64,000 nt of DNA from Myxocyprinus asiaticus (GCF_019703515.2 NC_059358.1:49618594-49682593); one strand, 5' to 3'; shown: positions 1-11,692, counted from the stretch's first letter. Made by a program: numbers and translations. The notes: generated by a model from the letters alone, not told the origin.

Positions 1-375
1 CTGCTCCCCATGGCTCAGTATCTAGCCTGCTCAGTGCATCCACGTGAGAGCTAACAAACTCATTGACTATTTATACACAGACACTAATTGCAATTTAAAA
101 AGCCACAGGTGTGGCAATGCCAAAATTTCACAGTTTCTGCCAGGGTATGCAAACCTTTGAGCACAACTGTAAAACTGGATTTTTTTAATTTATTGAAAAA
201 CAGAGGATCCAAAATTAATGTTCAATAAGATGTACAAAATTACACAAATCCAACAATGCATGAATACAATCACCATGTCATAAAGACAAGAAGTGCAGGT
301 GAAGGAAAATAAATAAATAATTAAAATAATGTAAATAACAAAAAACAATAAATAAGATAAAGGTAAATAATAATA

Positions 376-379
<4 letters not shown>

Positions 380-428
<49 letters not shown>
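380..428. repeat. (TA)n microsatellite
   Basis: About 49 bases of perfect TA dinucleotide. Apparent reading frames through it are only alternating Tyr-Ile codons. Confidence 0.95.
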
Positions 429-429
<1 letters not shown>

Positions 430-432
<3 letters not shown>

Positions 433-1730
433 TCATGGTTGAGGAAAGTTCTGAGCACATAAGAAAGGATATACACTTTTTATTAATAGTAACTCAAAAA
501 GCATTTATTGGTAAAACTGTGAACGATGTTGTAAGGGACCATCTGAATACATGGTCAATTTCTTGGTATTATTCATCTTCAATTTAGTATTACTGACCGG
601 TACTGTCGCTCCCTATACACAATTTACACAGTCTGTATAGTGCACTTACTCCTTAGGGGGGCACCATCTCACCCTAGGGGGCACCAGAAACCCCACCAGC
701 TACCGTTCCACGCATATATGTACCATTGTATTACAGTATTACAGTAAACTCGAGTGAATTGCTTAAAGTGAAATACATATTAAACATGAGAATATAATGT
801 GTAAAAATATTTTGCAGAGCTTAACTATTGCACTTATGCTGTAGTTTTATTGTACACAAAAGAAATCGTAAATGTGGCTACAGCCCCTTTAAGACTGAAC
901 ACAGAAGCGTTGTCTTTTCAAGTGGAACAGATAGCGTGATGAAGAAGCTGGCGATAAAGAAGCTGGATTCAGCCTTGTGTGCATTTCTCCAATAATTGCT
1001 TTGTAAAAGCTTACTTACGTATGTGCTTTTTCGCTAGTTCAGGTACATACAAGTATCACTATTGTTAAAACTGTAACAGCAGCGGGAGGGATTTCTTTGT
1101 ACCTGATTTGATCGTGGAGTTTGTGGTTGTGCTGTTGTGAATGCCGACAAAACAATGGATTGTTAACGAAATTTGATAGAAACTGGATAATTTAGAAGAA
1201 ACAATTTGAGTAATCTATGATGCACATTTACATTTTAGTGTATTTATTCAGCAGAAGCTCTTAAAGGGACAAAAAGCGATTTAAGTTAACGTGCGAGACT
1301 ACCGCGATTGATTAGCTTAGCTTATCTCAATAATATTCTGTACTAACTACAGCAGCCCATAAACAAGATATTTTTCATGTTTAATCTATGAATTATTCAA
1401 AGTGGGATGTTTTGAGCACTCTACAGTGCATTGCACTGAAACTTTGACAAGGAACACTGATGATGATAAGGAAGAAGACGATGATTCAGGAGAAAGAGCA
1501 GGTTTGTTTTTTTTGTATTTAAATGTTTATGTTTCCACCATCTGTAATTCTTCTTATTTCATCAAGGCATTTGAATTAATGCTGCCTTCATGGGAAAGTC
1601 ACTTGATGCCATGTGAGGTTTGGACGTGTGAATGGTGAGCTCTGCGCACTTTGCTAGTTTTGATACTTATTGTGTCATAAACCGGGGAGATTCGATACAA
1701 CCTGATCCATAACTGTTCTAGGAAGACAAT
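430..1730. other. Non-coding, no recognised gene
   Basis: No credible coding region is seen. A short open stretch near 1402-1520 encodes an acidic run and is followed by a GT-rich sequence, so an exon cannot be fully excluded. Nothing identifies it. The segment just before 1731 may include the 5' leader of the LINE that follows. Confidence 0.5.
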
Positions 1731-2573
1731 ATGTCAAAGAATTCAAAATCCTCGGACACTGGAGACGTTAAAAGACACTTACGTGCTCAAGCTGACGCCC
1801 CTCCGGAGGCCTCGAGCCAGGGAGTTGATTTGGCTTGGAGAGGTGAAAGAGATTTGGCAACAATTGTTGAATGAATCGGCAATGCTGACGAAGGTCATTG
1901 CTGACTTGGAGGATCTTGCTGAAATACGTCGATCAATCACGGCCATGGAGACGAAATTCACTGAGATGGTTACAAGAGTGGCAGATGTTGAGAAACAGAT
2001 CGATTATCTGGAGTCATCGGAGAGGGAATTAGCTGCTAATCTGCTAGCAACCAAGGCGGATCTGGAGCACGTCTGGGAAAAGTTGGAGGACAGGGAAATT
2101 CGTAACCGGTGGAATAATGTCCGAATTGTTGGAATTCCTGAAGGAGCAGAGGGTCAGAATATGGTGGAATTCCTGGACGGGCTCTTTCTGAATCTGCTAC
2201 ACATAACAGGCCATAAGCTGGAAATCGAGCGAGCTCACAGGGTCCCGGCTCAGCGATCCGCTGAGGGAGACAGGCCCCAATCAATTCTGGCCAAATTTCT
2301 GAGATCATCCGATAAAGATCTTGTGTTAATCAAGGCGAGGATTAAAGAAGGATTTCTTGGAAGAACCACAGAATTTTCTTGTTCCCAGACTTTGCAAATT
2401 CGACAAGAGAGAAACGTGATCGATTCAAGGAATGCAAGAAACTCTTTCGTCAATGGAAGGTTGCTTTTGCGCTGATGTTCCTGGCCAAATTGAGAATAAA
2501 TACTAAAGATGGCCATAAAGTATTTACATGTCCCCAGCAAGCAATGTCCTTCATAAAGTCAATGACTGAGTAA
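1731..2573 (+). pseudogene. L1/Tx1-type LINE ORF1 (copy A), frameshifted
   Basis: This encodes an RNA-binding ORF1 protein of a Tx1-type L1 retrotransposon, which would coat the element's RNA. The order is typical: an N-terminal region starting at ATG 1731, a heptad-rich coiled coil (about 1900-2060, including DVEKQIDYLESSEREL), an RRM-like part (NNVRIVGIPEGAEG near 2110), then IERAHRVPAQRS and a C-terminal domain ending near 2573. The first frame stops at 1872, the middle lies in another frame up to 2475, and the C-terminal part (DGHKVFTCPQQ) lies in a third. At least two frameshifts therefore make it non-functional. The same protein is present, more deleted, on the minus strand at 14.5 kb. 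Confidence 0.88.
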
Positions 2574-2589
2574 GTTATTTGTGGTTCTC

Positions 2590-2925
2590 ATGTTGCAGTC
2601 AGGTAAGCCTGACTCACTGAACATCCACTTGATCATCCGAGGAAGCTGAGCACCTTTTTTGTTTATTTTTGTGCTGGTTCCGCCTAGCGGCTGGAGTTTG
2701 TTTTGTGTAGCAGCACTCCTTCGGGACAGTGTTGTGGATGAATCTGCACATTCTTTGTGCTTATGCCTCCTGTTGGTTGGAGTTTGTTTTGTGGAGTATT
2801 TCTTCCAGGACATAGGAGTGATTGGGTCATTTGTTGCACTCATGTAGCAGTTGAATGGGCCGGCTCACTGAACATTCGTTTGACAGTCCGAGGAAACTGA
2901 ATGGCCTTTTTTAAATTGTATTTAT
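2590..2925 (+). repeat. ORF1-ORF2 spacer of L1 copy A with internal repeats
   Basis: This spacer holds repeated units around the motif CTGGAGTTTGTTTTGTG (near 2690) and TTGGAGTTTGTTTTGTGG (near 2776). It continues after the inserted MITE at about 3526-3690, where two more units occur. The same unit type, on the other strand, fills 13.6-14.3 kb in copy B, so the repeats belong to the LINE family and are not local junk. Confidence 0.75.
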
Positions 2926-2932
2926 ATATATA

Positions 2933-3455
2933 CACTACCGTTCAAAAGTTTGGGGTCACTTGCCTGAGAAGTTTCTCATGATCTTAAAAACATTTTGATC
3001 TGAAGGCATATGCTTAAATGTTTGAAATTAGTTTTGTAGACAAAAATATAATTGTGGCAACATATTAATATATTTAATTACAAAACTAAATTTTATAAAA
3101 AAAATTTAAAAAAAGACTTGGACTGAATAATTAAGAAAAGCAGCCACTAAGTGCCCAGCATATAGATGGGAAGTCCTTCAATACTGTTTAAAAAGCATCC
3201 CAGGGTGATACCTCAAGAAGTTGGTTGAGAAAATGCCAAGAGTACATTTCTGCAAAATCTAGGCAAAAGGTAGCCACTTTGAAGATGCTAAAATATAACA
3301 TAGTTTTGATTTATTTTGGATTTTTTTAGTCACAACATACTTCCCATATTTCCATTTCTATTATTATATAGTTGTGGTGACTTTACTATTATTCTAAAAT
3401 GTGAAAAAAATAAAAAATAAAGAATGAGTAAGTGACCCTAAACTTTTGAACGGTA

Positions 3456-3458
<3 letters not shown>
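2933..3458. mobile_element. MITE with CACTACCGTTCAAAAG termini (copy 1)
   Basis: The element is 526 bp. Its ends are inverted repeats beginning CACTACCGTTCAAAAG and ending CTTTTGAACGGTAGTG, with TA on each side (2931-2932 and 3459-3460). A TA target suggests a Tc1/mariner-type non-autonomous element. It carries no coding sequence. A second copy in opposite orientation lies at 51788-52329. Confidence 0.88.

Positions 3459-3523
<65 letters not shown>
3459..3523. repeat. (TA)n microsatellite
   Basis: A TA dinucleotide tract directly abuts the MITE's right end and is followed by GTGTGTGTG and the resumed LINE spacer. Confidence 0.95.
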
Positions 3524-3526
<3 letters not shown>

Positions 3527-3779
3527 GTGTGTGCTGGTTCCGCTAGAGGCTGGTTTTTGTTTTGTGGAGGAACACACCCTAGGGACAGTTATGTGGATGA
3601 ATCTACATGTTCTTTGTGTTTATCCCACCTATTGGTTGGAGTTTGTTTTATAGATCTTCTGTTGTGTAATTCTGTCTTACAAAATTTTTATAGAAACACA
3701 GGACTTGAGCAATCCAATGGCAAAGTTGTTGCGGGGACTCTCGTAGACTTACATGGACTGTTTGAGTTTTTGCCGGAAG

Positions 3780-4278
3780 GAAGGTCCGGATAGTGAAGCA
3801 GTTGCTTGAGTGGTCAGTGGGTTCCCGCAAAATTCTTGGGATAGTGAACTTCATGGCTCTCTTTCCCCTCTGTACCATCCTGCAAAAATACATTTATTTC
3901 ACCCATGACTAATGTGTAAGAGATTCTCGCAACATTTTTCATATATGATATATTTTTTCAATAACATTGAAAATTGTAAAACAATTTAAACTTTTACAGT
4001 TTTAAAAATTAACAAATTTTACAACATAAAATTCCGAGCAACAATTGTCCATCTTACCTTCCAGAGTTTTTTTTTTTTTTTTTTGCAGTGCTCGCAGGTG
4101 AAATGAGGTGCCCAGGGTTTGTCTTGATCCCCGACAGGCATGCCGAAATATGCCTTGTAGGCCTCACATAACTTAGCAGATGCTTCCACGGAGTACTTTT
4201 TCACTCTTATCTTGATAAATTGGCCGCAGACATAGCAAAATGCATCTTTTGCTGATGCTTGCAGCCTCTTGATGCCAT
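3780..4278 (-). pseudogene. Decayed two-exon gene of an uncharacterised multicopy family
   Basis: Exon 1 begins at ATG 4278 and encodes a Cys-rich segment with FCYVCGQF, then YFGMPVGDQDKPWAPH and CEHC. It runs into an A-rich slippage tract and ends at a good splice donor (GTAAGATG, near 4062 on the minus strand). After about 180 bases, a TTTTTGCAG acceptor near 3880 opens exon 2, encoding GWYRG, then KRAMKFTIPRILREPTDHSS. The paired Cys and the WAPH...CxxC...REPTDHS pattern match an uncharacterised repeat-associated protein family I have seen in fishes and invertebrates. I cannot name its function. One-base indels break the frame near the N-terminus and after WYRG. It lies between two parts of L1 copy A, so it is probably a transposon-borne or captured fragment. 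Confidence 0.62.
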
Positions 4279-4341
4279 CTCAGAAAAATGCAGATATGTA
4301 TCCACTTGAACTGAGCTGAACTGGTGGGCTTAAGGCCCCTG

Positions 4342-4390
4342 TATTTATACTACTATTTATATTACTGGAAAGATCTAGAAAGTTCTAGAA
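4342..4390 (-). promoter_or_regulatory. TATA box and heat-shock-element match upstream of the decayed gene
   Basis: On the minus strand, TATAAATA (4349-4342) lies about 65 bases before ATG 4278. About 30 bases further upstream is GAAAGTTCTAGAA (4378-4390), which fits the heat-shock factor site GAAnnTTCnnGAA exactly. A fourth GAA sits in phase at 4368-4370. Spacing resembles that of heat-shock gene promoters. Activity is inferred only. Confidence 0.5.
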
Positions 4391-4593
4391 GTTACTCCAG
4401 GTTTACTCAGCACTGAATCTATCTGGAATGTGCTGGAAAATAGGTAAATTTCAAAATATCACTGTCCTGCTCACAAAAGCAAAGTTTGTGGGGAATAATA
4501 GCCATTTTCTATACTTTTGAGGCATAAGCAATTAGGAAATAACACTTACTACCCAGGAACCAAAAAAAATCATCATAATTTGTTACACAGTGT

Positions 4594-6014
4594 TCTTAAA
4601 AAGGACAAAGATCCAAGTGAGTGTAAGAGTTACCATCCAATTTCCCTGATCTAGCTAGCTAAAATTCTGGCTAACCGATTAAGTAAAGTTATGACGTCTC
4701 TTATACATATAGATCAGGTGGGGTTTATTCGGAACCGCATCTCTTCTGATAACATTTGCCGTTTCATCAATATCTTGTGGGCAGTGGTGAATGATCAGAC
4801 TATGGTCACGGCCATCTCCCAAAAAAAAAAGGCGTTTTTTATGGTAGAATGGGATTATCTTTTTAAGATTTTGGAAAAATATACGGGTTCGGAACTACTT
4901 TTATTGGATGGATTAAGTTACTTTATAGACACCTAGTAGCGGCGGTACAAACAATTGGATTAATTTCATATTATTTTACTCTGGATTCTTTCCCCATTAT
5001 TGTTCTGTCTTGCCCTGGAACCATTAGCAGTCACGATAAGAAAGGAAGAGGATTTTCCAGGGGTGATGGCGGGAGTTGTGGTGCATAAGCTTCTGCTTGA
5101 CGCAGATGATATTTTATTATTCGTCTCTGACCCTTCTAGATCTATGCCTTGCCTCCACAGAATTATTAATTCCTTTTCTAAGTTCTCGGGATACACAGTT
5201 AATTGGTCTAAATCCAAAGCTTTGGCTCTGACATAGTACTGCCCAATAACAGCTTTTCAGCCAGACGCCTTCCAGTGGCCCAAAGAGGGCATTAAGTATC
5301 TGGGCATTTTATTCCCAGCAATTTTGTCTGATTTAGTTAGAGTTAATTTTGACCCTTTATTAAAAAGGTTTTTGAGTGATGTGAGTAGGCGGGCTTCATT
5401 ACATTTATCGATGATTGGGAAGGTTAATGTTATTAAAATGAATTGTATTACAAAATTCAACTACCTGCTACAGTCACTAAATATAGATGTCCCCCTCTCT
5501 TATTTCAAGCAATTTGATAGCATAGTGAAGTCCTTCATTTGGAATGGGAAACATCCCAGATTACATTTCAGTAAGCTGCATAGGCTGATTGATAAAGGTG
5601 GGCTAGGCCTAACCAAGATTTTGTTTTATTATTATGCTTTCGGTCTCAGACGTTTGGCTCATTGGTCACTTCCACCTGAGAGAACCCCTCCCTGGTTTTG
5701 TATTGAACAGGAAGTTCTTGCCCCTATTTCGCCATCATAAAGCCTTTCTATCAAACTAACCGGAGAAGTTAAATTACACCCCGTTATCTCGCATTTACAC
5801 TCGGTATGGACAAAAGTGTCCAGAGTGTTTAATTCAGATATTTATTTAAATGTTGCCTTGAGTTTATGGCTAAACCCCAAATTATGTATTAATAAATCCC
5901 CTTTCTGCTGGCCAGAGTGGATTGTGAGGTAGGTTAATACACTCGGTGACCTATATGAGAGTGGAGTGTTGAGATCCTTGAAAATCTGATTCAACATTTT
6001 GGGATTCCCAGATC

Positions 6015-6018
<4 letters not shown>
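4594..6018 (+). pseudogene. L1/Tx1 ORF2 reverse transcriptase fragment (copy A)
   Basis: Three frames encode parts of the reverse transcriptase and downstream region. They include SLIHIDQVGFIRNRISSDN (near 4695), MVEWDYLFKILEK (near 4840) and SMIGKVNVIKMNCITKFNYL (near 5410), collinear with copy B on the minus strand. An A-rich tract at 4820 replaces the motif A sequence that in copy B reads FLDAGKVFD, so the catalytic Asp is lost. The YADD region reads LLDADDILLF. The endonuclease domain is missing. The fragment stops at GGGATTCCCAGATCTCAG, directly against the poly(A) tail (as T) of copy B. Confidence 0.88.
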
Positions 6019-6045
<27 letters not shown>

Positions 6046-6299
6046 GTTATTAACATTTTTTATTGATTCCAAGACAGACAAGAATGAATTTAATCACAAA
6101 ATTATACATTAGGAATCAACTTAAAACCCTTTATAACACCCACCCACTCACCCACCGCCCGCACAAATATAAAATAAATACCCACATATAAACAGACACA
6201 CAAATAGTACATTAAAAAAAAAAAAAAAGACAAAGTTCAACATATAGTGAAAGAAGAAGAAGAAAAAATAAAAATAAAAAAATAAATAAATAAAATTGT

Positions 6300-8684
6300 C
6301 TCCCTCCACTGCTCCCCGCTAGGACCTCTCCAAATGAGACAAATAACTGCCCCTTTTCTGCCATAACTCGAAAGGTTCCCCTGCCATCTAGAAGTCATCT
6401 CTTCGAAAGCTGCCACTTTACCCAACTCGGTGCACCACTCATGAAATGAGGGTGCATCAGTTGACTTCCAACCCCTAAGGATTAGCTGTCTGCCAATCAT
6501 CACGCTGGTTAGTACCCAGCTTTTCATATATATATATCTCCTATATTCAGGACCCCTCCATCACCCAAAATACAAAGTTTGGGGCAAAATGAAAACTGAG
6601 TGTCCAGTAAGTCACACACAAAATGCTGGATCCTCAACCAAAATTCCTGAATTTTAATACAACCCCAAAAAACATGGGTTATGTCCCCGTCTTCTGACTG
6701 GCATCGCCAGCAGGTGGGTGAGTCTTTAAGACCAATCCTGTACAATCTAGAGGGGGTCCAATAAAATTTATGTAAAATCTTAAATTGCATGAGGCGAACC
6801 CTTGCATCTCTAGATGCAGACCTGATGCTTTTTAGGATCCTAGCCCACTCTCCCTCCTCCAATAACAAATTTAAATCTTCCTCCCATAATCTTGTGAGAG
6901 AATTTAAAGCTCCGTCCCCCAGACTCTGAATTAACAGAAAGTAATACACTGATGCCTCATGACCCTTCCCAAAAGCAGCAATCACCACTTCCAGAGTATC
7001 TGCTGCTCTAGGGGCAAAAATAGAGCAGAGCAGGTGGTGCAGCTGTAAATACTTATAAAATTGAGATCTGGGAATCCCAAAATGTTGAATCAAATTTTCA
7101 AAAGATCTCAATACTCCACCCTCATACAGGTCACCAAGTGTATTAACCCCCCTCACAATCCAATCTGAACAACAGAAAGGGGACTGATTAATACATAGTT
7201 TAGGGTTCAGCCATATGCTCGAGGCTACGTTTAAATAAATATCAGAATTAAACACTCTGGACACTTTTGTCCATATCGAGTGCAAATGCAAAATGACGGG
7301 GTGCGACTTAACCTCTCCAGCTAGTTTAATCGAAAGGATTTGCAGTGGCAAGATAGGGGCAAGAACTTCCTTTTCAATACAAAACCAGGGAGGAGCTCTC
7401 TCAGGTGGAAGCGACCAATGAACTAAATGTCTAAGACTGAATGCATAATAATAAAGCAAAATCTTGGGTAGGCCTAATCCACCTTTGTCAATCGGCCTAT
7501 GTAATTTACTGAAATTGAACCTGGGACGTTTACCATTCCAAATGAAGGACTTCGCGATACTATCAAATTGCTTGAAATAAGAGAGGGGGACATCTACAGG
7601 GAGAGACTGTAGCAGGTAGTTGAATTTTGGAATACAATTCATTTTAATAACATTAACCTTCCCAATCATCGATAAGTGTAACGAAGCCCACCTGCCCACA
7701 TCGTTCGAAAACCTTTTTATTAAGGGATCAAAATTAACTCCGACTAAATCAGACAAATTTGCTGGGAATAAAATTCCCAAATACTTAATTCCCTGTTTGG
7801 GCCACTGGAAGGCACCCAGCTGGAAGGCCGTTACTGGACAGTATGCTGTCAAAGCCAAAGCTCAGCTTTAGACCAATTGACTTTGTATCCTGAGAATTTG
7901 GAAAAGGAGTTAATAATTCTGTGGAGGCAAGGCATAGATCTAGTGGGGTCGGAGACGAATAACAAAATATCATCTGCATAAAGCAGAAGCTTATGTACAC
8001 CTCCCGCCGTCACCCCTGGAAAATCATCCTCTTTTCTTAACGCGGCTGCTAATAGTTCCAGGGCAAGACAGAACAATAATGGGGAAAGAGGGCAACCCTG
8101 CCGGGTGCCCCTATCCAGAGTAAAATAATCTGAAATTAATCCATTTGTTTGTACCGCTGCTACAGGGTGTCTATAAAGTAACTTAATCCAACCAATAAAC
8201 GTACTCCCGAACCCATACATTTCCAAAATCTTAAAAAGATAATCCCATTCTACCATATCAAATACCTTTCCGGCGTCAAGAAAGATGGCAGCAACCGGAG
8301 ATTGATCATTCGCTACTGACCACATAATATTGATGAGCCGCCTGATGTTATCAGAAGAGCTGCGGCCCCGAATAAATCCCACCTGATCTATATGTATAAG
8401 TGATGTCATAACTTTACTTAATCGATTAGCCAGAATGTTGGACAACATTTTTACATCTAACTGGATCAGGGAAATTGAGTGGTAACTTTTACACTCACTT
8501 GGATCTTTGTCCTTTTTTAAAATCAGACGGATCCGGGCTTGTGTCATGGTTGGCGGAAGCTTTCCATTCTTTAATGAATCAATATCAACGTCTAACAAAA
8601 GTGGAGCCAGTTCTGTAGCAAAAGATTTGAAAAACTCCCCGACCCCGGAGACTTGCCTGTAGGCAAGGCTTTAATTACCTCGTC
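6300..8684 (-). pseudogene. L1/Tx1 ORF2, reverse transcriptase and C-terminal part (copy B)
   Basis: Read leftward from the LINE-alpha insertion, this encodes LPTGKSPGSG, the palm motifs FLDAGKVFD (A), RGTRQGCPLSPLLF (B) and LLYADDILLF (C). A frameshift near 7855 is followed by a long thumb/connection region and a C-terminal Cys/His motif (CWRCQSEDGDITHVFWGC near 6700). A second frameshift near 6525 precedes the last segment, which ends near 6300. All catalytic Asp residues are visible. The disabling changes are the frameshifts and the insertions. Confidence 0.9.
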
Positions 8685-8701
8685 AAGCTCGGAGACTCAA
8701 G

Positions 8702-11173
8702 ATGGTGCCGAGTATGGCTGCTGCGTTGCGAGCTCCGACACAACATAGCAATGTTTTGTTTGTTTTGTTCACAATTCTTATGTTTTTTGTCTTGGATGTT
8801 GTCTGCCTTATTGTCTACGACAGACAAACACTTTTGGACATTGGTTCAGCAATCTCACACCGAAAACCGGACTACACATTCCTCAATGCCGACCCGCTGT
8901 TTACAAACACGCAAGCGGAGCCCTTTGTCTGGGCAGCACGGCCGCGGAAATGCAGGAGGAAAAGGGGAAACAGAGCCGGCGTTCTCATCAGAGTAAGACG
9001 CCGCGCAAATTGACCCCCGCTACCCACTATTCTACTGGCAAATGTTCAGTCTCTGGATAACAAGCTCTGCGAGCTGAAAGCAAGGATCTCTTTCCAACGA
9101 GAGACGAGGGACTGCTGCATTATCTGCCTAACAGAAACTTGGATGTCTGCGGAGATTCCAGACTCAGCCATTGAACCCGCGGGGTTCTCCGTGCACCGAG
9201 CGGACAGAGCGAAAGACCTCTCAGGTAAAACTAGAGGAGGTGGTGTATGTTTTATGATCAACAAATCCTGGTGTGATCAGAGGAACGTACATTCTATCAA
9301 GTCTTTCTGTTCTCCTGATCTGGAATTTCTTATGCTTCTGTGTCGACCATTCTGGCTACCGAGGGAATTCACAGCGGTCATTATCACTGCTGTGTACATC
9401 CCCCCACAAGCCGACACAGATCGGGCACTCAAGGAACTGTATGGGATTATAAGTGAGCAGGAAACCGCGCACCCTGAGGCCGCGTTCATTGTGACCGGGG
9501 ACTTTAATAAAGCCAGTTTAAAATCAGTCGCACCAAAATATCACCAGCACATTAGTTTCAACACACGAGGGGACCGGGTTTTGGACCATTGCTACTCTCC
9601 GTTCCGGGATGGCTACAAATCCCTCCCCCGCCCACCATTTGGCAAATCGGACCACTCTTCCATTCTGCTTCTGCCCGCTTACAGGCAGAAATTGAAACAG
9701 GAAGCACCCACCCTCAGAACGATCCAGTGCTGGTCGGACCAATCAGACTCTATGCTACAGGACTGTTTTGATCACATGGACTGGGAGAGGTTCCGGTCCG
9801 CCTCTGATGACGACATCGAGCTTTACGTTGATAGCGTAATGTGTTTCATCAGAACATGCGTAGAGGAAGTGATTCCGACCAGGACAATACGGATCTATCC
9901 GAATCAGAAACCATGGACCAATAGCGATGTTCGCGCGGCACTTAATGTGCGGACCTCCGCTTTTAATTCTGGGAACGCGGAGGAGCATAAACAAGCCAGT
10001 TATGCCCTCCGAAAAACTATCAGAACCGCAAAACGCCAGTACAGGAGCAAGATTGAAGGACAGTTTAACACCACCAACTCTAGAAGCATGTGGCAAGGAA
10101 TTAACATCATCACGGACTTTAAAGTGAATAAAAATTCCGCCATGAACACCGCTGCCTCTCTACCGGATGAGCTAAATACTTTTTATGCTCGTTTCGAGGG
10201 AAATAACACCGCCCTCGCAGAGAGAGGAATGCTGTTTGTAGACTACAGCTCAGCATTCAACACCATAGTGCCCTCCAAGCTAGATGAGAAACTCCGGGCT
10301 CTGGGCTTAAACAGCTCGCTGTGCAGCTGGATCCTGGATTTCCTGTCAAGCAGACACCAGGTGGTTAGAATAGGCAGCAACATCTCATCATCACTAACCC
10401 TCAACACTGGAGCCCCACAGGGCTGTGTTCTCAGCCCACTACTGTATTCCTTGTACACACATGACTGTGTGGCAACACATAGCTCCAATGCCATCATTAA
10501 GTTTGCTGATGACACGACGGTGGTAGGTCTGATCACTGACAATGATGAAACAGCCTACAGAGAGGAGGTGCACACCCTGACACACTGGTGTCAGGAGCAC
10601 AACCTCTCCCTCAACGTCAGTAAGACAAAGGAGCTTGTGGTGGACTTCAGAAGAAAAGACAGAGAACACAGTCCCATCACCATCAATGGAGCACCAGTGG
10701 AGAGAGTCAGCAGCTTCCTGGGTGTCCACATCACTGAGGAACTCACATGGTCCGTCCACACTGAAGTCGTTGTGAAGAAGGCTCATCAGCGCCTCTTCTT
10801 CCTGAGACGGCTGAGGAAGTTTGGAATGAACCGCCACATCCTCACACGGTTCTACACCTGCACTGTAGAGAGCATCCTGACTGGCTGTATCTCCGCCTGG
10901 TACGGCAATAGCACCGCCCACAACCGCAAAGCACTGCAAAGGGTGGTGCGAACTGCCAGACACATCATCGGAGGTGAGCTTCCCTCCCTCCAGGAAATAT
11001 ATACAAGGCGGTGTGTGAAAAAAGCTCGGAGGATCATCAGAGACTCCAGCCACCCGAGCCATGGGCTGTTCTCACTGCTACCATCAGGTAGGCGGTATCG
11101 CAGCATCAGGACCCGCACCAGCCGACTTCATGATAGCTTCTTTCCCCAAGCAATCAGACTTCTGAACTCTTGA
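8702..11173 (+). pseudogene. LINE-alpha endonuclease-reverse transcriptase, one stop and one in-frame deletion
   Basis: The frame opens at ATG 8702 and stays open to 11173 except for TGA at 9011-9013, where the relative at 56 kb has CAA. Order: a hydrophobic N-terminal segment (about residues 17-40), a basic stretch (PRKCRRKRGNRAG), an AP-endonuclease domain (LTETW near 9130, VTGDFN near 9495, KSDHSS near 9645), then reverse transcriptase motifs A (FVDYSSAF), B ([12 protein letters not shown]) and C (FADDTT), and the thumb region. The segment between endonuclease and motif A, which is partly present in copies 2 and 3 (KATGPDGILGR...VVPTC), is absent. The in-frame junction near 10226 fuses LAER to GMLFVDYS. 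It is almost open yet cannot be fully active without that segment. Confidence 0.9.
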
Positions 11174-11331
11174 TCTCCCACAATCAAATACATCAGCACT
11201 GCACTTTATTACCATTACTCTTATGTCTCACACCGGACTGTCATATATTATATTATTATTATTATATTATGTTCTCTCTTAACAACTGACTATCAACCGA
11301 CAGCCTGAATGTCAATACAGTACAATACTGT

Positions 11332-11378
<47 letters not shown>

Positions 11379-11692
11379 TTTTTTTATATATTTTAATTTT
11401 AATTTTTAATTTTTATTGAATAATGTGTATCTATATAGTAAAAAAAAACAAAAACAAAAAACAGCGTATTGTATACTGTACAGTGTATGTTATTATTTGT
11501 ATATTGTTGAGTGTAATTATGTGTATAACAGATGTTTAAATTGTGTTGTGTTAATTTGATATTATTGTAAATTGGTATATGTCTCATCACTGTCACGACT
11601 GCTATGTTGATCGGAACTGCACCCAAGAATTTCACACACCATTGCACTTGTGTATATGGCTGTGTGACAATAAAGTGATTTGATTTGATTTG
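11174..11692 (+). other. LINE-alpha 3' UTR with TA tract
   Basis: This AT-rich 3' UTR includes a (TA)n run at about 11339-11377. The last 120 bases, with CATGACTGCTATGTTG-like sequence, an AATAAAG signal and the GATTT repeats, are shared with the copies at 22.5 and 38.6 kb. Confidence 0.8.

Larger units (their letters stand above)
8691..11692 (+). mobile_element. LINE-alpha copy 1 (L2-type), nested in L1 copy B
   Basis: A 3.0-kb L2/Rex1-superfamily LINE is flanked by the 6-bp direct repeat AAGCTC (8685-8690 and 11693-11698). It begins GGAGACTCAAGATGG and ends with the short repeat tail GATTTGATTTGATTTG after GTGACAATAAAG. Removing it joins ITLEEL to DEVIKALPTGK of the host L1 in frame, which proves the nesting. 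Three relatives lie at 22.5-25.3, 38.6-39.0 and 55.0-56.1 kb on the minus strand. Confidence 0.93.

Noticed and set aside
278..460. Reading frames through TA tracts (also near 3446-3650)
   Set aside because: They consist of alternating Tyr-Ile codons from dinucleotide repeats and have no other coding signal.
1402..1638. Possible exon of a host gene
   Set aside because: There is an acidic stretch and a GT-rich 3' flank only. No acceptor, homologous domain or neighbouring exon was found.
4594..8690. Twin-priming inversion of a single L1
   Set aside because: The poly(A) tail is at the internal junction and both copies contain overlapping parts of ORF2, so two insertions are required.
10439..11062. 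A 207-codon antisense frame opposite LINE-alpha (and 23089-23730 opposite copy 2)
   Set aside because: It is the mirror of a real reverse transcriptase frame. Both copies show it because the sense sequence is conserved.
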